NCBI GenBank assembly: GCA_046483025.1 | Contig: JAWODZ010000176.1 | Coordinates: 1 to 29,165 of the forward strand | Source of the DNA: CAYUAG01 sp046483025 | GTDB lineage: Bacteria; Zhuqueibacterota; QNDG01; CAYUAG01 | Direction of reading: 5' to 3' | Length of the DNA stretch: 29,165 nucleotides | Shown: piece by piece, positions 1 to 7,175 of the stretch | Numbering within the stretch: the stretch's first letter is position 1 | How the letters are laid out: each line of letters starts with the position of its first letter | Made by a program: the position numbers and the translations under genes | Notes under the pieces: generated by a model | What the model was told of the DNA's origin: nothing | Databases searched by the model: none | The model's input: only the letters and a program-made list of their open reading frames with translations

Positions 1-1
1 T

Positions 2-397
2 GCCCTCAGCGAGCAGATACCGGTGATCAAGGAAATGCTCCGCGCCTGGGGCATACCGGTCATGCTCGAGGAAAATTACGAGGCCGATGACGTCGTCTGC
101 TCCGCCGCCAGGAAAGCCGCGCAGGTGGGCATCGAGGCCGTGATCGTCACCACCGATAAGGACGTCGAGCAGTGCATTGACGACCATATCAGCGTGCTGC
201 ACCTCCACAAAAACAAAGAGGAACTCCTCGACAGAATACCCGTAACTGGCAAGAAACCGTACCCTGGCTTCATGGATCAAGGAAAGAAGAGCATCATTCC
301 CCAGATGGCCGCCGTAATTCAAATCTGTTATCCGGACAGGGATTTCAGTGGTGAAGGTATAATTTTCTTTAGGAAGAAGTTTAACTCGGGACATTAA
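2..397 (+). CDS. polA: DNA polymerase I fragment (5'-3' exonuclease domain), foreign-looking and fused to unrelated sequence
   Basis: The frame is open at the left edge, so the gene start lies outside the window. Codons from base 2 to about 235 read as the helical-arch/active-site part of the Pol I 5'-3' exonuclease (FEN) domain: QIPVIKEMLRAWGIPV, then YEADDVV, then IVTTDKDVEQ. The YEADD and TxDKD acidic residues are the metal ligands expected in this family. Similarity stops after ELLDR (about base 235). The rest of the open frame, to the TAA at 395-397, is the reverse complement of a different gene, so the last ~54 residues are not polymerase. The real part is strongly GC-rich with G/C third positions, unlike every other gene here. 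I read it as a foreign or mis-joined fragment, not a working gene. Confidence 0.7.
   Translation, partial: ALSEQIPVIKEMLRAWGIPVMLEENYEADDVVCSAARKAAQVGIEAVIVTTDKDVEQCIDDHISVLHLHKNKEELLDRIPVTGKKPYPGFMDQGKKSIIPQMAAVIQICYPDRDFSGEGIIFFRKKFNSGH
233..394 (-). pseudogene. Acyl-CoA thioesterase (hotdog fold), N-terminal 54 codons only, cut at the junction
   Basis: Reading the minus strand from the ATG at 394-392 gives MSRVKLLPKENYTF, then TEIPVRITDLNYGGHLGND, then LIHEARVRFLASYGYS. This is the start of a YbgC/4-hydroxybenzoyl-CoA-type thioesterase. VRxTDxNYGGHLGND carries the hotdog-fold active-site loop and HEAR the central helix. These enzymes are usually about 130-150 residues. Here homology ends at codon 54 (base 233), exactly where the GC-rich polA piece starts on the other strand. 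The frame stays open beyond that, but its residues are just antisense polA. The gene starts 39 bp downstream of the tRNA-Val on the same strand and has the base composition of the rest of the window. It is therefore probably the native sequence and the polA part the intruder. Confidence 0.75.
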
Positions 398-432
398 ATA
401 CTCACTTTTATAATTTTATATTATTAAAAAAG

Positions 433-506
433 TGGGCGATACTGGATTCGAACCAGTGACCTCTGGTATGTGAGACCAGCACTCTAACCACCTGAGCTAA
501 TCGCCC
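433..506 (-). tRNA. trnV: tRNA-Val (anticodon CAC)
   Basis: The minus strand folds into a complete cloverleaf. The acceptor stem is GGGCGAT paired with ATCGCCC, the D-arm runs from GCTC to GAGT, and the anticodon stem CTGGT/ACCAG encloses the loop CTCACAT with anticodon CAC, reading GUG valine. The T-arm is ACTGG-TTCGAAT-CCAGT. The discriminator base is A (433), and the following bases are not CCA, so the 3' CCA must be added after transcription. It stands alone, upstream of the truncated thioesterase. Confidence 0.95.
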
Positions 507-554
507 TGGACTTTTGTAATGTATAAAAAATACTAAAATAAATCAACTGTTTTA

Positions 555-640
555 GCCACGGATTGACCCCGTAGGATATTGTAAACAGCTTCAATATCTA
601 TGTTTATAACCAAATCTATCCAACGGGGTAAATCTGTGGC
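555..640. repeat. Imperfect inverted repeat (~24-bp arms, ~38-bp loop), MITE/REP-like
   Basis: The left arm GCCACGGATTGACCCCGT (555-572) matches the reverse complement of the right arm ACGGGGTAAATCTGTGGC (623-640) with two differences. The pairing continues inward through GTAGGATA and TATCCAAC-type bases. I see no clear target duplication. Identical or near-identical copies elsewhere in the genome would be expected if it is a dispersed element. Confidence 0.6.
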
Positions 641-713
641 ATAATTCGATACCGATTCCGATACCGACGGCGCAAGTTAATTTAGACCAATAACATATCC
701 CTTCCCCATGTCA

Positions 714-763
714 TCCCCGAATGTCTACCCGCCAGAAAAATGCGGGCACAAGCCTGTCGGGGA
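714..763. repeat. Nested REP-like palindrome
   Basis: The outer arms TCCCCGA (714-720) and TCGGGGA (757-763) are perfect reverse complements. Inside them CCCGC (728-732) pairs with GCGGG (742-746). Thirty bases on there is a TGGATTCCCGC half-site. The layout resembles the dispersed extragenic palindromes that many environmental bacteria carry between genes; that class assignment is inference. Confidence 0.55.
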
Positions 764-946
764 CCCACCCTGAAACAACACTCCTGGATTCCCGCTTCCC
801 AAGAAATGATATAATTAAAGAAACACCAAAAACCCGGGTATCTGTTTCTCAGGTCTGCGGGTATTTTATTTAATAAGAAACAACACTTTAGAATGTATAG
901 TGTCTCCACCTTGTAATTGATATTGACACAAAGCGTCATAATAAAA

Positions 947-969
947 GTTCCTACAGAGACCGTAGGAAC
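947..969. repeat. Perfect 8-bp inverted repeat (hairpin)
   Basis: GTTCCTAC (947-954) and GTAGGAAC (962-969) flank a 7-base loop AGAGACC. There is no T-run after it on either strand, so it is not an evident intrinsic terminator. It is probably another extragenic palindrome. Confidence 0.5.
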
Positions 970-1086
970 AAGATGAAATAGACGAACCACTCAAACAAAA
1001 CACCTGGTAATGTGTCTGCGGCACAACAATCGGGGATTCTGAAACAGTTTCTCAACTTAGATCAGAGGGATAAAGATTTCCCCTAT

Positions 1087-2262
1087 TCAGCCAATAACTA
1101 TCAACTCTTCCTGCGGATCAGACAGAAACTCACATCCATCCTTTGTCACCACTACAATCTCTTCGATAGTAGCTACACCATACCCTTCTACAGTTAAACG
1201 CGGTTCTATGGTAAAAACCTGTCCTTCCTCAACCCTGCAATAGGGAAGATTTTTGTACCGGTCCCAGGCTGGGCATAACAATGTGGAACCATCATGGGCT
1301 TCTCTGCCTACCTGATGTCCCAGACCATGAGAAAACTCGTTATAACCAGCTTCAATAATAAACTGCCTGGCTGCAGTATCAACTTCTACACCCTGTACAC
1401 CCGGTTTCAACACAGAAGCAGCCTTTTTAATAGCGTCTCGTATAGTCTCAAAACCTTTGACAACTTCAGGCGGAGGAGACTTTTCTTCTTCTCTCAGAAA
1501 ATACCAGGTACGCTGTAGATCAGACACATAATCATCTTCTTTTACCCCGAAATCAATATTCATGATATGCCCGGGTTTAATTTTCCGATCCGTGGGCATA
1601 GCATGAGCTCCGGCAGTATCAGGACCGGTAAAAACAGCCGGACAGTGTTCAGGATTCCAAGCGAGGCCAAGTCCTTTTTCGTGTACAATTTTCACAATAA
1701 AATCCTGTACGTCTTTTTCACTAAGCCCTGGTTTCACATACTCAGTAACCTTATCAAAGATCTGCAGAGTTTCTTTAATTGCGGCCTTAATGCGTCTGAG
1801 TTCTTCCGGAGATTTTCTACCCCGAAGTGCACTCAGAATGTCTTCACTTGATACTAACCTGTCAGTATATACTGTTCCGAACAAATATTCCTGTAACACC
1901 AGATACATACCATGACTCAATCCGTCTGCAGTCACATCATTTGTGGAATAATTAATGGCAATTCGTTGGGGATCAGTTTTTTTAAGTACTTTTAAAAGAG
2001 TATCCTTTACTGAATCAAGATAATCAAGCACCTCATACTCTGCATGGTCTTTAATATTCTGGGCATCAAGACTTCCCACAACAGCTATTTTCTTTCCCGT
2101 GGATGTGATAATAAAAGCAGATGCCCAGGTAACGTGTGAACCTAAAATTAGCTCCAAAGCCGGATCAGGAACAGTGGCTGATTCCCGCACAAAAGTAAGC
2201 CACATATCAATATTTTTTTCTTTTAAGATCTCAATACTTTGCTGGATCTTTTCATTAACCAT
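1087..2262 (-). CDS. M24 family metallopeptidase (Xaa-Pro dipeptidase/aminopeptidase type)
   Basis: A 391-residue protein with the two-part creatinase/pita-bread layout: an N-terminal creatinase-like domain (about 1-150) and a C-terminal catalytic domain (about 155-385). The five metal ligands of the M24 family can be assigned as D237 (NIDFGV), D248 (DYVSDLQRT), H316 (SHGLGHQVG), E353 (TIEPRL) and E367 (VATIEEIV). H220 (GAHAMPTD) matches the conserved active-site histidine. The family removes N-terminal residues next to proline or splits Xaa-Pro dipeptides with two bound metals, normally in the cytoplasm. No signal peptide is seen. The start is ATG with only a weak AGAGAG upstream. It follows the tldD-tldE pair on the same strand after 215 bp, so it may have its own promoter. 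The exact substrate cannot be read from the sequence. Confidence 0.93.
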   Translation of the reverse strand: MVNEKIQQSIEILKEKNIDMWLTFVRESATVPDPALELILGSHVTWASAFIITSTGKKIAVVGSLDAQNIKDHAEYEVLDYLDSVKDTLLKVLKKTDPQRIAINYSTNDVTADGLSHGMYLVLQEYLFGTVYTDRLVSSEDILSALRGRKSPEELRRIKAAIKETLQIFDKVTEYVKPGLSEKDVQDFIVKIVHEKGLGLAWNPEHCPAVFTGPDTAGAHAMPTDRKIKPGHIMNIDFGVKEDDYVSDLQRTWYFLREEEKSPPPEVVKGFETIRDAIKKAASVLKPGVQGVEVDTAARQFIIEAGYNEFSHGLGHQVGREAHDGSTLLCPAWDRYKNLPYCRVEEGQVFTIEPRLTVEGYGVATIEEIVVVTKDGCEFLSDPQEELIVIG

Positions 2263-2275
2263 AATGCTGACTCTC

Positions 2276-2305
2276 TATATAACTTTATTAGATTTAATAT
2301 AACAA
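2276..2305 (-). promoter_or_regulatory. Possible sigma-70 promoter for the M24 peptidase gene
   Basis: On the minus strand TTGTTA (2305-2300) and TATATA (2281-2276) are separated by 18 bases. The -10 box lies only 13 bases from the ATG, giving a very short leader, and the region is AT-rich, so chance matches are likely. Confidence 0.25.
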
Positions 2306-2371
2306 TAATTTTTTTGGATATTTTATCTACTCTTTATGGACTACGATTTTAAAAACGACCACAGAACACTG

Positions 2372-2386
2372 ACGGCTGACCGCCGT
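2372..2386. repeat. Short perfect hairpin in the tldE-M24 spacer
   Basis: ACGGC (2372-2376) and GCCGT (2382-2386) enclose TGACC. It sits in a patch of higher GC containing degenerate CTGA-type words. A second weak inverted repeat, AGAGATC (2437-2443) / GATCTCT (2466-2472), lies between it and the tldE stop. Neither is followed by a T-run, so I do not call a terminator. Confidence 0.35.
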
Positions 2387-2477
2387 ATCTATGATTTTAT
2401 TCGCATTTTTCTTCAATCCTCCGTTTAACTAATCAGAGAGATCTAAAGTTCTATTAACAACAACTGATCTCTAAACA

Positions 2478-3800
2478 CTAATCTCCACTAAAGAACACTT
2501 CTTTAAATACCAGAGTCGGTGTCTGCACAGAAGAATAAGGAAAAGGATCGTTTCCGACCTCAATCAGATTATTCCATAACCGTAAAGCATTCCCGGTAAT
2601 ATTCATCTCATTGACTGGTCTGACTATTTTGCCTTTTTCGAATAAGAAACCAGCAATACCAAAAGAAAAATCACCGGTTGTACTGTTAAAATTTCCTCCT
2701 ATAAATTCAGTAACAAAAATTCCTGTACCTGTTTTTGAGATCAATTCTTGATAGGAACTCTTCCCATAATGTAATAAAATATTTGTCCTGTTCCCACTTG
2801 TTTGCTTTATTTTCAGCTTTTTGCTATAGTAAGTATCAATATAGTGCTCTTTTAAAATACCACTTTCTACAATTATCCGCCTTTGAGTTGCACATCCCTC
2901 CGCATCAAAATAACTGGATTTAAGGCCTTTCTTTACAAAAGGATCATCAATAATAGTAAGCTTTTTTGAGGCAATTCTTCTCCCCCTCATTCCTTCCAGA
3001 AATGAACTTCGTAAAAATAATTTACTTCCTTTAATTGCACTAAGTATCATCGCTACTAACATACCGGCTTCCCTGTTTTCGACTACCATAGTATAAATGC
3101 CTGAACTGATCTTACCCTGTCCAATCTTTTTTAAGCATCTATCTGCAGCTTCTCTGCCTATCTGTTCAGGTGTAGGCAGATCATTAAAAAATCTGACATG
3201 AGCATAAAAAGAATCTTCAACTAAATTATTATTATTATCTTTGGCAGTAACCTCTGAACCAATTGTATAATTGGTCGAGTGTTTCTCATTTTTAAAACCG
3301 TTACTTTGCATTTTTATAAGATGAAAACATCCTTCTGAAAATGAAGTTGTTACTGATATTACCTGGTCATCGCTGCTAAGGGAGGCCCTTTCAATTTGTG
3401 AAACCAGGGATATTTTATCATTTTTATCAATTCTGCTGAATTGAGTATCATATATTTCCAGGTTATATGTATCTTTTTGAGGATATAATTCTTTATTCGG
3501 TAAACTGCGGTACTTGTCTTCTTCCAAATAACTGGTTGAATGAAGCGCCTTGCCTATGAAATCTTTTAGAAACTCTCTAGTCAAAAGATTCGATTTATGT
3601 ATTGAATAGCGATTATCTTTGTACATCTCAATATACAACAAATTTTGTATTCCCTGTTCAAGCTTATCAATCTTATTATCCCGAAATTCAATGTCCAATT
3701 CTTCAGCCTTTACCAGATCTACTCCTACTTCATCAGCTCCCATTTGTAAAGTGCAATTCATTACCCACTCTGCCAGTTTTCTCCTCTGATCACAATCCAT
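2478..3800 (-). CDS. tldE: TldE/PmbA family protein, partner of TldD
   Basis: This 440-residue protein has the TldD/PmbA fold order: an N-terminal alpha/beta part (GADEVGVDLVKAEELDIEFRD), then a C-terminal half with GREAADRCLKKIG, GMLVAMILSAIKG and a glycine-rich end (GDFSFGIAGFLFEKGKIV). It lacks the HExxxH zinc motif of its neighbour, as expected for TldE. In the characterised E. coli pair TldE forms a heterodimer with TldD, which supplies the zinc site, and the complex degrades unfolded peptides and trims modified peptides such as microcin B17. The ATG follows the tldD stop directly (TAAATG), with GGAGGA in front, so the two are translationally coupled and likely made in equal amount. A leaderless cytoplasmic protein of normal length (~440-450). 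Confidence 0.93.
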   Translation of the reverse strand: MDCDQRRKLAEWVMNCTLQMGADEVGVDLVKAEELDIEFRDNKIDKLEQGIQNLLYIEMYKDNRYSIHKSNLLTREFLKDFIGKALHSTSYLEEDKYRSLPNKELYPQKDTYNLEIYDTQFSRIDKNDKISLVSQIERASLSSDDQVISVTTSFSEGCFHLIKMQSNGFKNEKHSTNYTIGSEVTAKDNNNNLVEDSFYAHVRFFNDLPTPEQIGREAADRCLKKIGQGKISSGIYTMVVENREAGMLVAMILSAIKGSKLFLRSSFLEGMRGRRIASKKLTIIDDPFVKKGLKSSYFDAEGCATQRRIIVESGILKEHYIDTYYSKKLKIKQTSGNRTNILLHYGKSSYQELISKTGTGIFVTEFIGGNFNSTTGDFSFGIAGFLFEKGKIVRPVNEMNITGNALRLWNNLIEVGNDPFPYSSVQTPTLVFKEVFFSGD

Positions 3801-5210
3801 TTATATTCCTCCAACCGTTATCTTGGAAACTTTTACCGTGGGCAAACCATGAGAAACCGGCACTTCCTGTGATTCTTTGCCACAGGTCCAGGTTCCGGAA
3901 TCTATCTTTAAATCATCACCAACCATAACCATATTTTGTAAAACCTCAGGACCATTTCCTATAATATTAATATCCTTAACTGGTTTAGTAATCTTTCCAT
4001 TTTCGATCAGATATCCGGTTTTAACATAAAAAGTAAAATCACCGGCACCAATGAGAACCTGACCATTACTAAAAGTTTCAGCATATATTCCCTTTTTTAC
4101 ACTTTTTATGATCTCATCAGATGTAAAGGGGCCTGAAAGCATATAGGTATTCCGCATCCGGGGGGTAGGTGGGTATCTGAAGGACTGTCTGCGTCCATTT
4201 CCGGTTGGCCGTACTCCATAATATTGTGAACTTATTCTATCATGTAAGTAGTTTATCAGAATGCCTTTTTTTACTAAAAAAGTTTTTTCAGTTTTATTAC
4301 CTTCATCATCTACATTTAAAGATCCCCGTGCATTTCTCCAGGTTCCATCATCAACAATAGATACAAATGGCGCTGCTACTTTCTTCCCCAGCTTGTTGTA
4401 AAATAATGAGGTTTCTTTTCGATTAAAATCAGCCTCTAAACCATGCCCTATTGCTTCATGAAGAAGTATTCCAGAACTGCCGGGAGCTAATACTATTTCC
4501 ATTTCTCCGCCCTCTGGTTTAACAGCATCAAACAGATCCACAGTCCTTCTTACTGCTTCCTGAGATAAATCTTTAATAACATCATCCTGTAAATATTCAA
4601 ATCCCAAGCGGCCCGAAAGTGCGGAAATATTGGTCTCTCGTCTTTTTTGCTCTTCTGCTGTAACCATAATTTTTAACCCAAACAGAGGTCGATAATCGAA
4701 TGTCACCCTTCCTTCTGAATTTATGATCAACACTTTAGATTCTGTATCTGTTAAACTAATATTACATTTTATTATACGCGGATCCAGTGAAAATACTGTA
4801 TGGTTTATATTACTTACTATTGGCATCTTCTCTTTGATATCAACAGAATCCCAGGGTTTTTCTATTGGATAATAGTTAGGTAAGTTTTCAATTCTGAAAT
4901 TAAACTTTTTATAAGAATTTTTGGAACTGGCAATAGCAGATGCGGTTCTGGCTGCCTCTTCCATGGCATGTAAAGTCAGTTCCTCTGTAAAAGAAAATCC
5001 GGTTTGTTCCTGATTAACTACTCTAATCCCCACTCCAAAATCAGTTGAACTAAAAGATTGATTTACTGTATTATCCTCAAGGTGCAGATTTCTGCTACAA
5101 CGGTATTGAAAAAAAAGATCACAATAATCACCCCCTGTGGACAGAGCTACAGAAATTATTTTTTGAACCATTTCTTCTGTTATTCCAAAAAGGTCAAAAT
5201 AATCGTTCAT
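3801..5210 (-). CDS. tldD: Metalloprotease TldD
   Basis: A TldD-type zinc protease of about 469 residues. The catalytic motif HEAIGHGLEADFNRK is present, with the HExxxH zinc histidines and catalytic glutamate near residues 251-256 from the chosen start. Other family blocks are FGVGIRVVN near the N-terminus, RSFRYPPTPRMRNTYM-type substrate-strand residues, and a C-terminal GAGDFTFYVKTGYLIENGKI hairpin. I start it at the ATG at 5210 and not at the GTG at 5222. GGAG at 5220-5217 is an ideal ribosome site for 5210 and would be inside the coding sequence if the GTG were used. It lies between the isoaspartyl peptidase gene and tldE, both on the same strand, so the three are likely one transcript. 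Confidence 0.95.
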   Translation of the reverse strand: MNDYFDLFGITEEMVQKIISVALSTGGDYCDLFFQYRCSRNLHLEDNTVNQSFSSTDFGVGIRVVNQEQTGFSFTEELTLHAMEEAARTASAIASSKNSYKKFNFRIENLPNYYPIEKPWDSVDIKEKMPIVSNINHTVFSLDPRIIKCNISLTDTESKVLIINSEGRVTFDYRPLFGLKIMVTAEEQKRRETNISALSGRLGFEYLQDDVIKDLSQEAVRRTVDLFDAVKPEGGEMEIVLAPGSSGILLHEAIGHGLEADFNRKETSLFYNKLGKKVAAPFVSIVDDGTWRNARGSLNVDDEGNKTEKTFLVKKGILINYLHDRISSQYYGVRPTGNGRRQSFRYPPTPRMRNTYMLSGPFTSDEIIKSVKKGIYAETFSNGQVLIGAGDFTFYVKTGYLIENGKITKPVKDINIIGNGPEVLQNMVMVGDDLKIDSGTWTCGKESQEVPVSHGLPTVKVSKITVGGI

Positions 5211-5216
5211 TACCTG

Positions 5217-5220
5217 CTCC
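5217..5220 (-). promoter_or_regulatory. Ribosome binding site that sets the tldD start at 5210
   Basis: GGAG on the minus strand lies six bases before the ATG at 5210-5208. The longer reading from GTG at 5222 has no ribosome site of its own. Confidence 0.6.
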
Positions 5221-5242
5221 ACATTTCAAACTTATACAACTA

Positions 5243-6151
5243 CTAAATTTTGACTACAGGTTTCTCATTTTCAAAACTCATATATCCCCTGGCCATTTTA
5301 GGAGTATTAAAATATATGCCAATTCTGCCTTTACCGTCAATACAAATTATACCTGCTAATCCCTTACATCGTTCCTGCAGAAGAGTAACAGCATATTCAG
5401 CTGATACTTGAGCACTGTTGCCTGCACGCATTTTTTCTGCAGTTTCTCTTGCCAGCATAGTTTTCATTATAGACTCTCCCCATCCGGTGCAGGAAACACA
5501 TCCAACTCCATTTTCAGCATAGGTGCCACAGCCTATTATAGGAGTATCTCCCACTCTGCCCGGAATTTTTTTGGGAGTACCGCCGGTTGAAGTTGCTGCT
5601 GCAATATCTCCGTTCATATCAACCGCTACTGCTCCCACGGTCCCCCTTTTTTTACTGAAAGAATGTTCGGTTTTATACTGCTGATTCTTCTTTAGCTCTT
5701 TCAGACGTAACAATTCTCTTTCAGTCAATAAATCTTCTACCGGAACCTTTTTAAACCCTTGTTTCAGGGCAAATGCTTCACATCCTTTTCCTGCCAGAAG
5801 TATATGTTCTGTTTTTTCCAGAATTTTTCTGGAAATACGGACTGGGTTTGTAAAATTTCTCAGAGCAGCAACTGCTCCAGCCTCCAGTCTTTTACCATCC
5901 ATGATAGAAGCATCCATTTCTACTGAACCATCAGTATTTAGAACAGAACCCTTACCAGCATCAAATACCGGATCATCCTCCATAACAGCAACGGTTTCTT
6001 CAACTGCATCCAAAGCAGAACCACAATGTGAGAGGCACATCCACCCTTTATTGAGAGCTTTTCCCATCCCCTGTAAATGAGCTGCTTGTAAGTTGTCCGG
6101 AATATCCCAGGCTCCTCCATGTACAACCAGTACACTTCTTTTTTTTGACAC
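5243..6151 (-). CDS. iaaA: Isoaspartyl peptidase / L-asparaginase (plant type, N-terminal nucleophile)
   Basis: A 302-residue Ntn-hydrolase precursor. VVHGGAW opens the alpha subunit, followed by DPVFDAGKGSVLNTDG and EMDASIMDG. The autocleavage site is RGTVGAVAVD, which makes T171 the catalytic N-terminal nucleophile of the beta subunit. The beta-subunit binding loops GRVGDTPIIGCGTYA and SCTGWGE are intact. The family removes beta-aspartyl residues from the N-terminus of isoaspartyl peptides and also hydrolyses asparagine. There is no signal peptide, so it is probably cytoplasmic. It starts with GTG at 6151, seven bases after a GGAG. It is first in line with tldD and tldE (33-bp gap to the tldD ATG), which suggests a joint role in clearing damaged or leftover peptides. 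Confidence 0.94.
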   Translation of the reverse strand: MSKKRSVLVVHGGAWDIPDNLQAAHLQGMGKALNKGWMCLSHCGSALDAVEETVAVMEDDPVFDAGKGSVLNTDGSVEMDASIMDGKRLEAGAVAALRNFTNPVRISRKILEKTEHILLAGKGCEAFALKQGFKKVPVEDLLTERELLRLKELKKNQQYKTEHSFSKKRGTVGAVAVDMNGDIAAATSTGGTPKKIPGRVGDTPIIGCGTYAENGVGCVSCTGWGESIMKTMLARETAEKMRAGNSAQVSAEYAVTLLQERCKGLAGIICIDGKGRIGIYFNTPKMARGYMSFENEKPVVKI

Positions 6152-6168
6152 GAATTATCTCCTGTTTA

Positions 6169-6197
6169 TTGACAATGGTGAAACAAATAAATATATT
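6169..6197 (+). promoter_or_regulatory. Sigma-70-type promoter of the small membrane protein gene
   Basis: TTGACA (6169-6174), a 17-base spacer and TATATT (6192-6197) make a near-consensus promoter. Transcription would begin near 6204, followed by GGAG at 6218-6221 and ATG at 6227. Confidence 0.7.
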
Positions 6198-6226
6198 ATT
6201 CGTATAGGTAAAAAAAAGGAGTACCT

Positions 6227-6493
6227 ATGATGGAAATTTTATCCATACTATTCATTTTGGCCCTAATTTTAATTGCATGTAAATTATTAGGGCTTATCTT
6301 CAAAACTGGTATATTTATCTTAACTATTCCTTTGCAAATAATTTCTATGATAGTGATATTCATTTTGTGTATCGCTGTCTTTCCCATCATTATTACCTTT
6401 ATTACCGCTGCAATTCTGGTTCCCCTTGGTCTTTTAGCCCCTTTACTTCCTTTTCTTGCTATTGGATTTGGTGTGTATCTTCTTTTGAAATAA
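6227..6493 (+). CDS. Small hydrophobic membrane protein of unknown function
   Basis: An 88-residue protein that is almost entirely hydrophobic. It appears to have three closely spaced membrane segments (about 3-25, 29-50 and 53-87) with very few charges: one Lys pair region near residues 19-26 and a terminal Lys. The ending has the pattern LVPLGLLAPLLPFLAIGFGVYLLLK. The start has ATG ATG; GGAG at 6218-6221 serves either. It is a single-gene plus-strand unit between two minus-strand operons, with its own strong promoter, and converges on the HAD gene with stops only 7 bp apart. I do not recognise a family. Strong promoter, good ribosome site and clean length argue that it is real despite its low-complexity composition. 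Confidence 0.8.
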   Translation: MMEILSILFILALILIACKLLGLIFKTGIFILTIPLQIISMIVIFILCIAVFPIIITFITAAILVPLGLLAPLLPFLAIGFGVYLLLK

Positions 6494-6511
6494 TAAAATA
6501 TTATTCTTTTA
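6489..6511. terminator. Possible weak bidirectional terminator between convergent genes
   Basis: AATAATA (6489-6495) and TATTATT (6499-6505) form a 7-bp stem with a 3-base loop, overlapping both stop codons, followed by CTTTTA. The stem is all A-T, so it would be weak. Confidence 0.25.
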
Positions 6512-7175
6512 TTTTCATTGTTTGCCATCCACTCAGTTTAGCCCGTATCCAAAGTAAAAATCCGGGATTAACTGCTACAGAATTACCAAATAGAGTAAGA
6601 AAAGGAAAATCAGCTAAACTGTCAGCAAAAGCATAGGAGTGGGTATAATCAACTTCCCGCCCGTCTAAATATTGTTCAAGAGCCCTGATTTTTCCCTTCC
6701 TATAAGGATAAACACCAGTAATTCTTCCTGAAAACTTACCATTTTCTATCTCCATATGTGAACCGACCCCTCCATCCGCATGTACTTTTACAATAAAAGG
6801 ATACAATAAAAAATCCAAAGTTCCGGAAATAATAACTATTTCATAATTTTTCTTTTTAAACGCTTGAATATCATTTATCAATTTTTTCGATACCCTGGGC
6901 CAGATATACTGGTCAAATAATTGGGGAAGTTGGGATAGTACAATTTTTTTTTCAACACCCTTTAAATATCCCGACTTTCGGTAAATAACCTTATCTATTC
7001 CTTGAAATATTGATAGAAGAGCATTGAACAGACTTTTTAAAAGGTTACCGGCTGTTATGATTTTCTTTTTATATAAAAAACGTATTAGTTGGATTTCTGC
7101 GGAAGTGCCAAGTAATAGAGTTTCATCAATATCAAAAACAGCTATTCGTAATTTATGTTGATCAGTTCTATGCAT
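6501..7175 (-). CDS. HAD-superfamily hydrolase, subfamily IB (PSPase-like)
   Basis: This 224-residue protein has all HAD motifs: DxDxT as FDIDETL (D15 nucleophile, D17 acid/base), motif II in VIISGTLDFL, a lysine in the YPYRKGK stretch, and motif IV as FADSLADFPFL. The helical cap between motifs I and II fits subfamily IB, which contains phosphoserine-phosphatase-like and cyclopropane/lysophosphatidic-type phosphatases; substrates are varied. Its ATG overlaps the end of rfaE1 by 8 bp (ATGCATAG), so it is translationally coupled to the heptose kinase. That placement suggests a phosphatase acting in LPS or lipid metabolism, possibly supplying a missing heptose-bisphosphate phosphatase step, but GmhB belongs to another HAD subgroup, so this is only a guess. 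It is last in the tonB-exbB-rfaE1 operon. Confidence 0.88.
   Translation of the reverse strand: MHRTDQHKLRIAVFDIDETLLLGTSAEIQLIRFLYKKKIITAGNLLKSLFNALLSIFQGIDKVIYRKSGYLKGVEKKIVLSQLPQLFDQYIWPRVSKKLINDIQAFKKKNYEIVIISGTLDFLLYPFIVKVHADGGVGSHMEIENGKFSGRITGVYPYRKGKIRALEQYLDGREVDYTHSYAFADSLADFPFLTLFGNSVAVNPGFLLWIRAKLSGWQTMKIKE

Larger units (their letters stand above)
507..1086. other. Gene-free 580-bp region with several palindromic repeat elements
   Basis: No credible coding sequence is visible between the tRNA and the M24 peptidase. The stretch holds an imperfect 24-bp inverted repeat (555-640), a short direct repeat TTCGATACCGA / TTCCGATACCGA (645-667), a nested REP-like palindrome (714-763) followed by a TGGATTCCCGCTTCCC half-site, and a GTTCCTAC/GTAGGAAC hairpin (947-969). 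It is locally richer in GC than the surrounding AT-rich spacers. The 102-codon minus-strand frame inside it crosses these palindromes and has no recognisable protein features. Confidence 0.7.

Noticed and set aside
76..273. A 65-codon minus-strand frame under the polA piece
   Set aside because: It is antisense to clear polymerase coding sequence and in a different frame from the thioesterase that crosses the junction.
682..990. A 102-codon minus-strand open frame in the tRNA-M24 spacer
   Set aside because: It runs through REP-like palindromes, has no family features, no ribosome site and odd composition (many Cys/Arg/Trp), so it is a chance frame.
6196..6636. Minus- and plus-strand frames overlapping the small membrane protein
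   Set aside because: They are shadows of the 6227-6493 gene and of the HAD gene; only the 6227 frame has a promoter and ribosome site.
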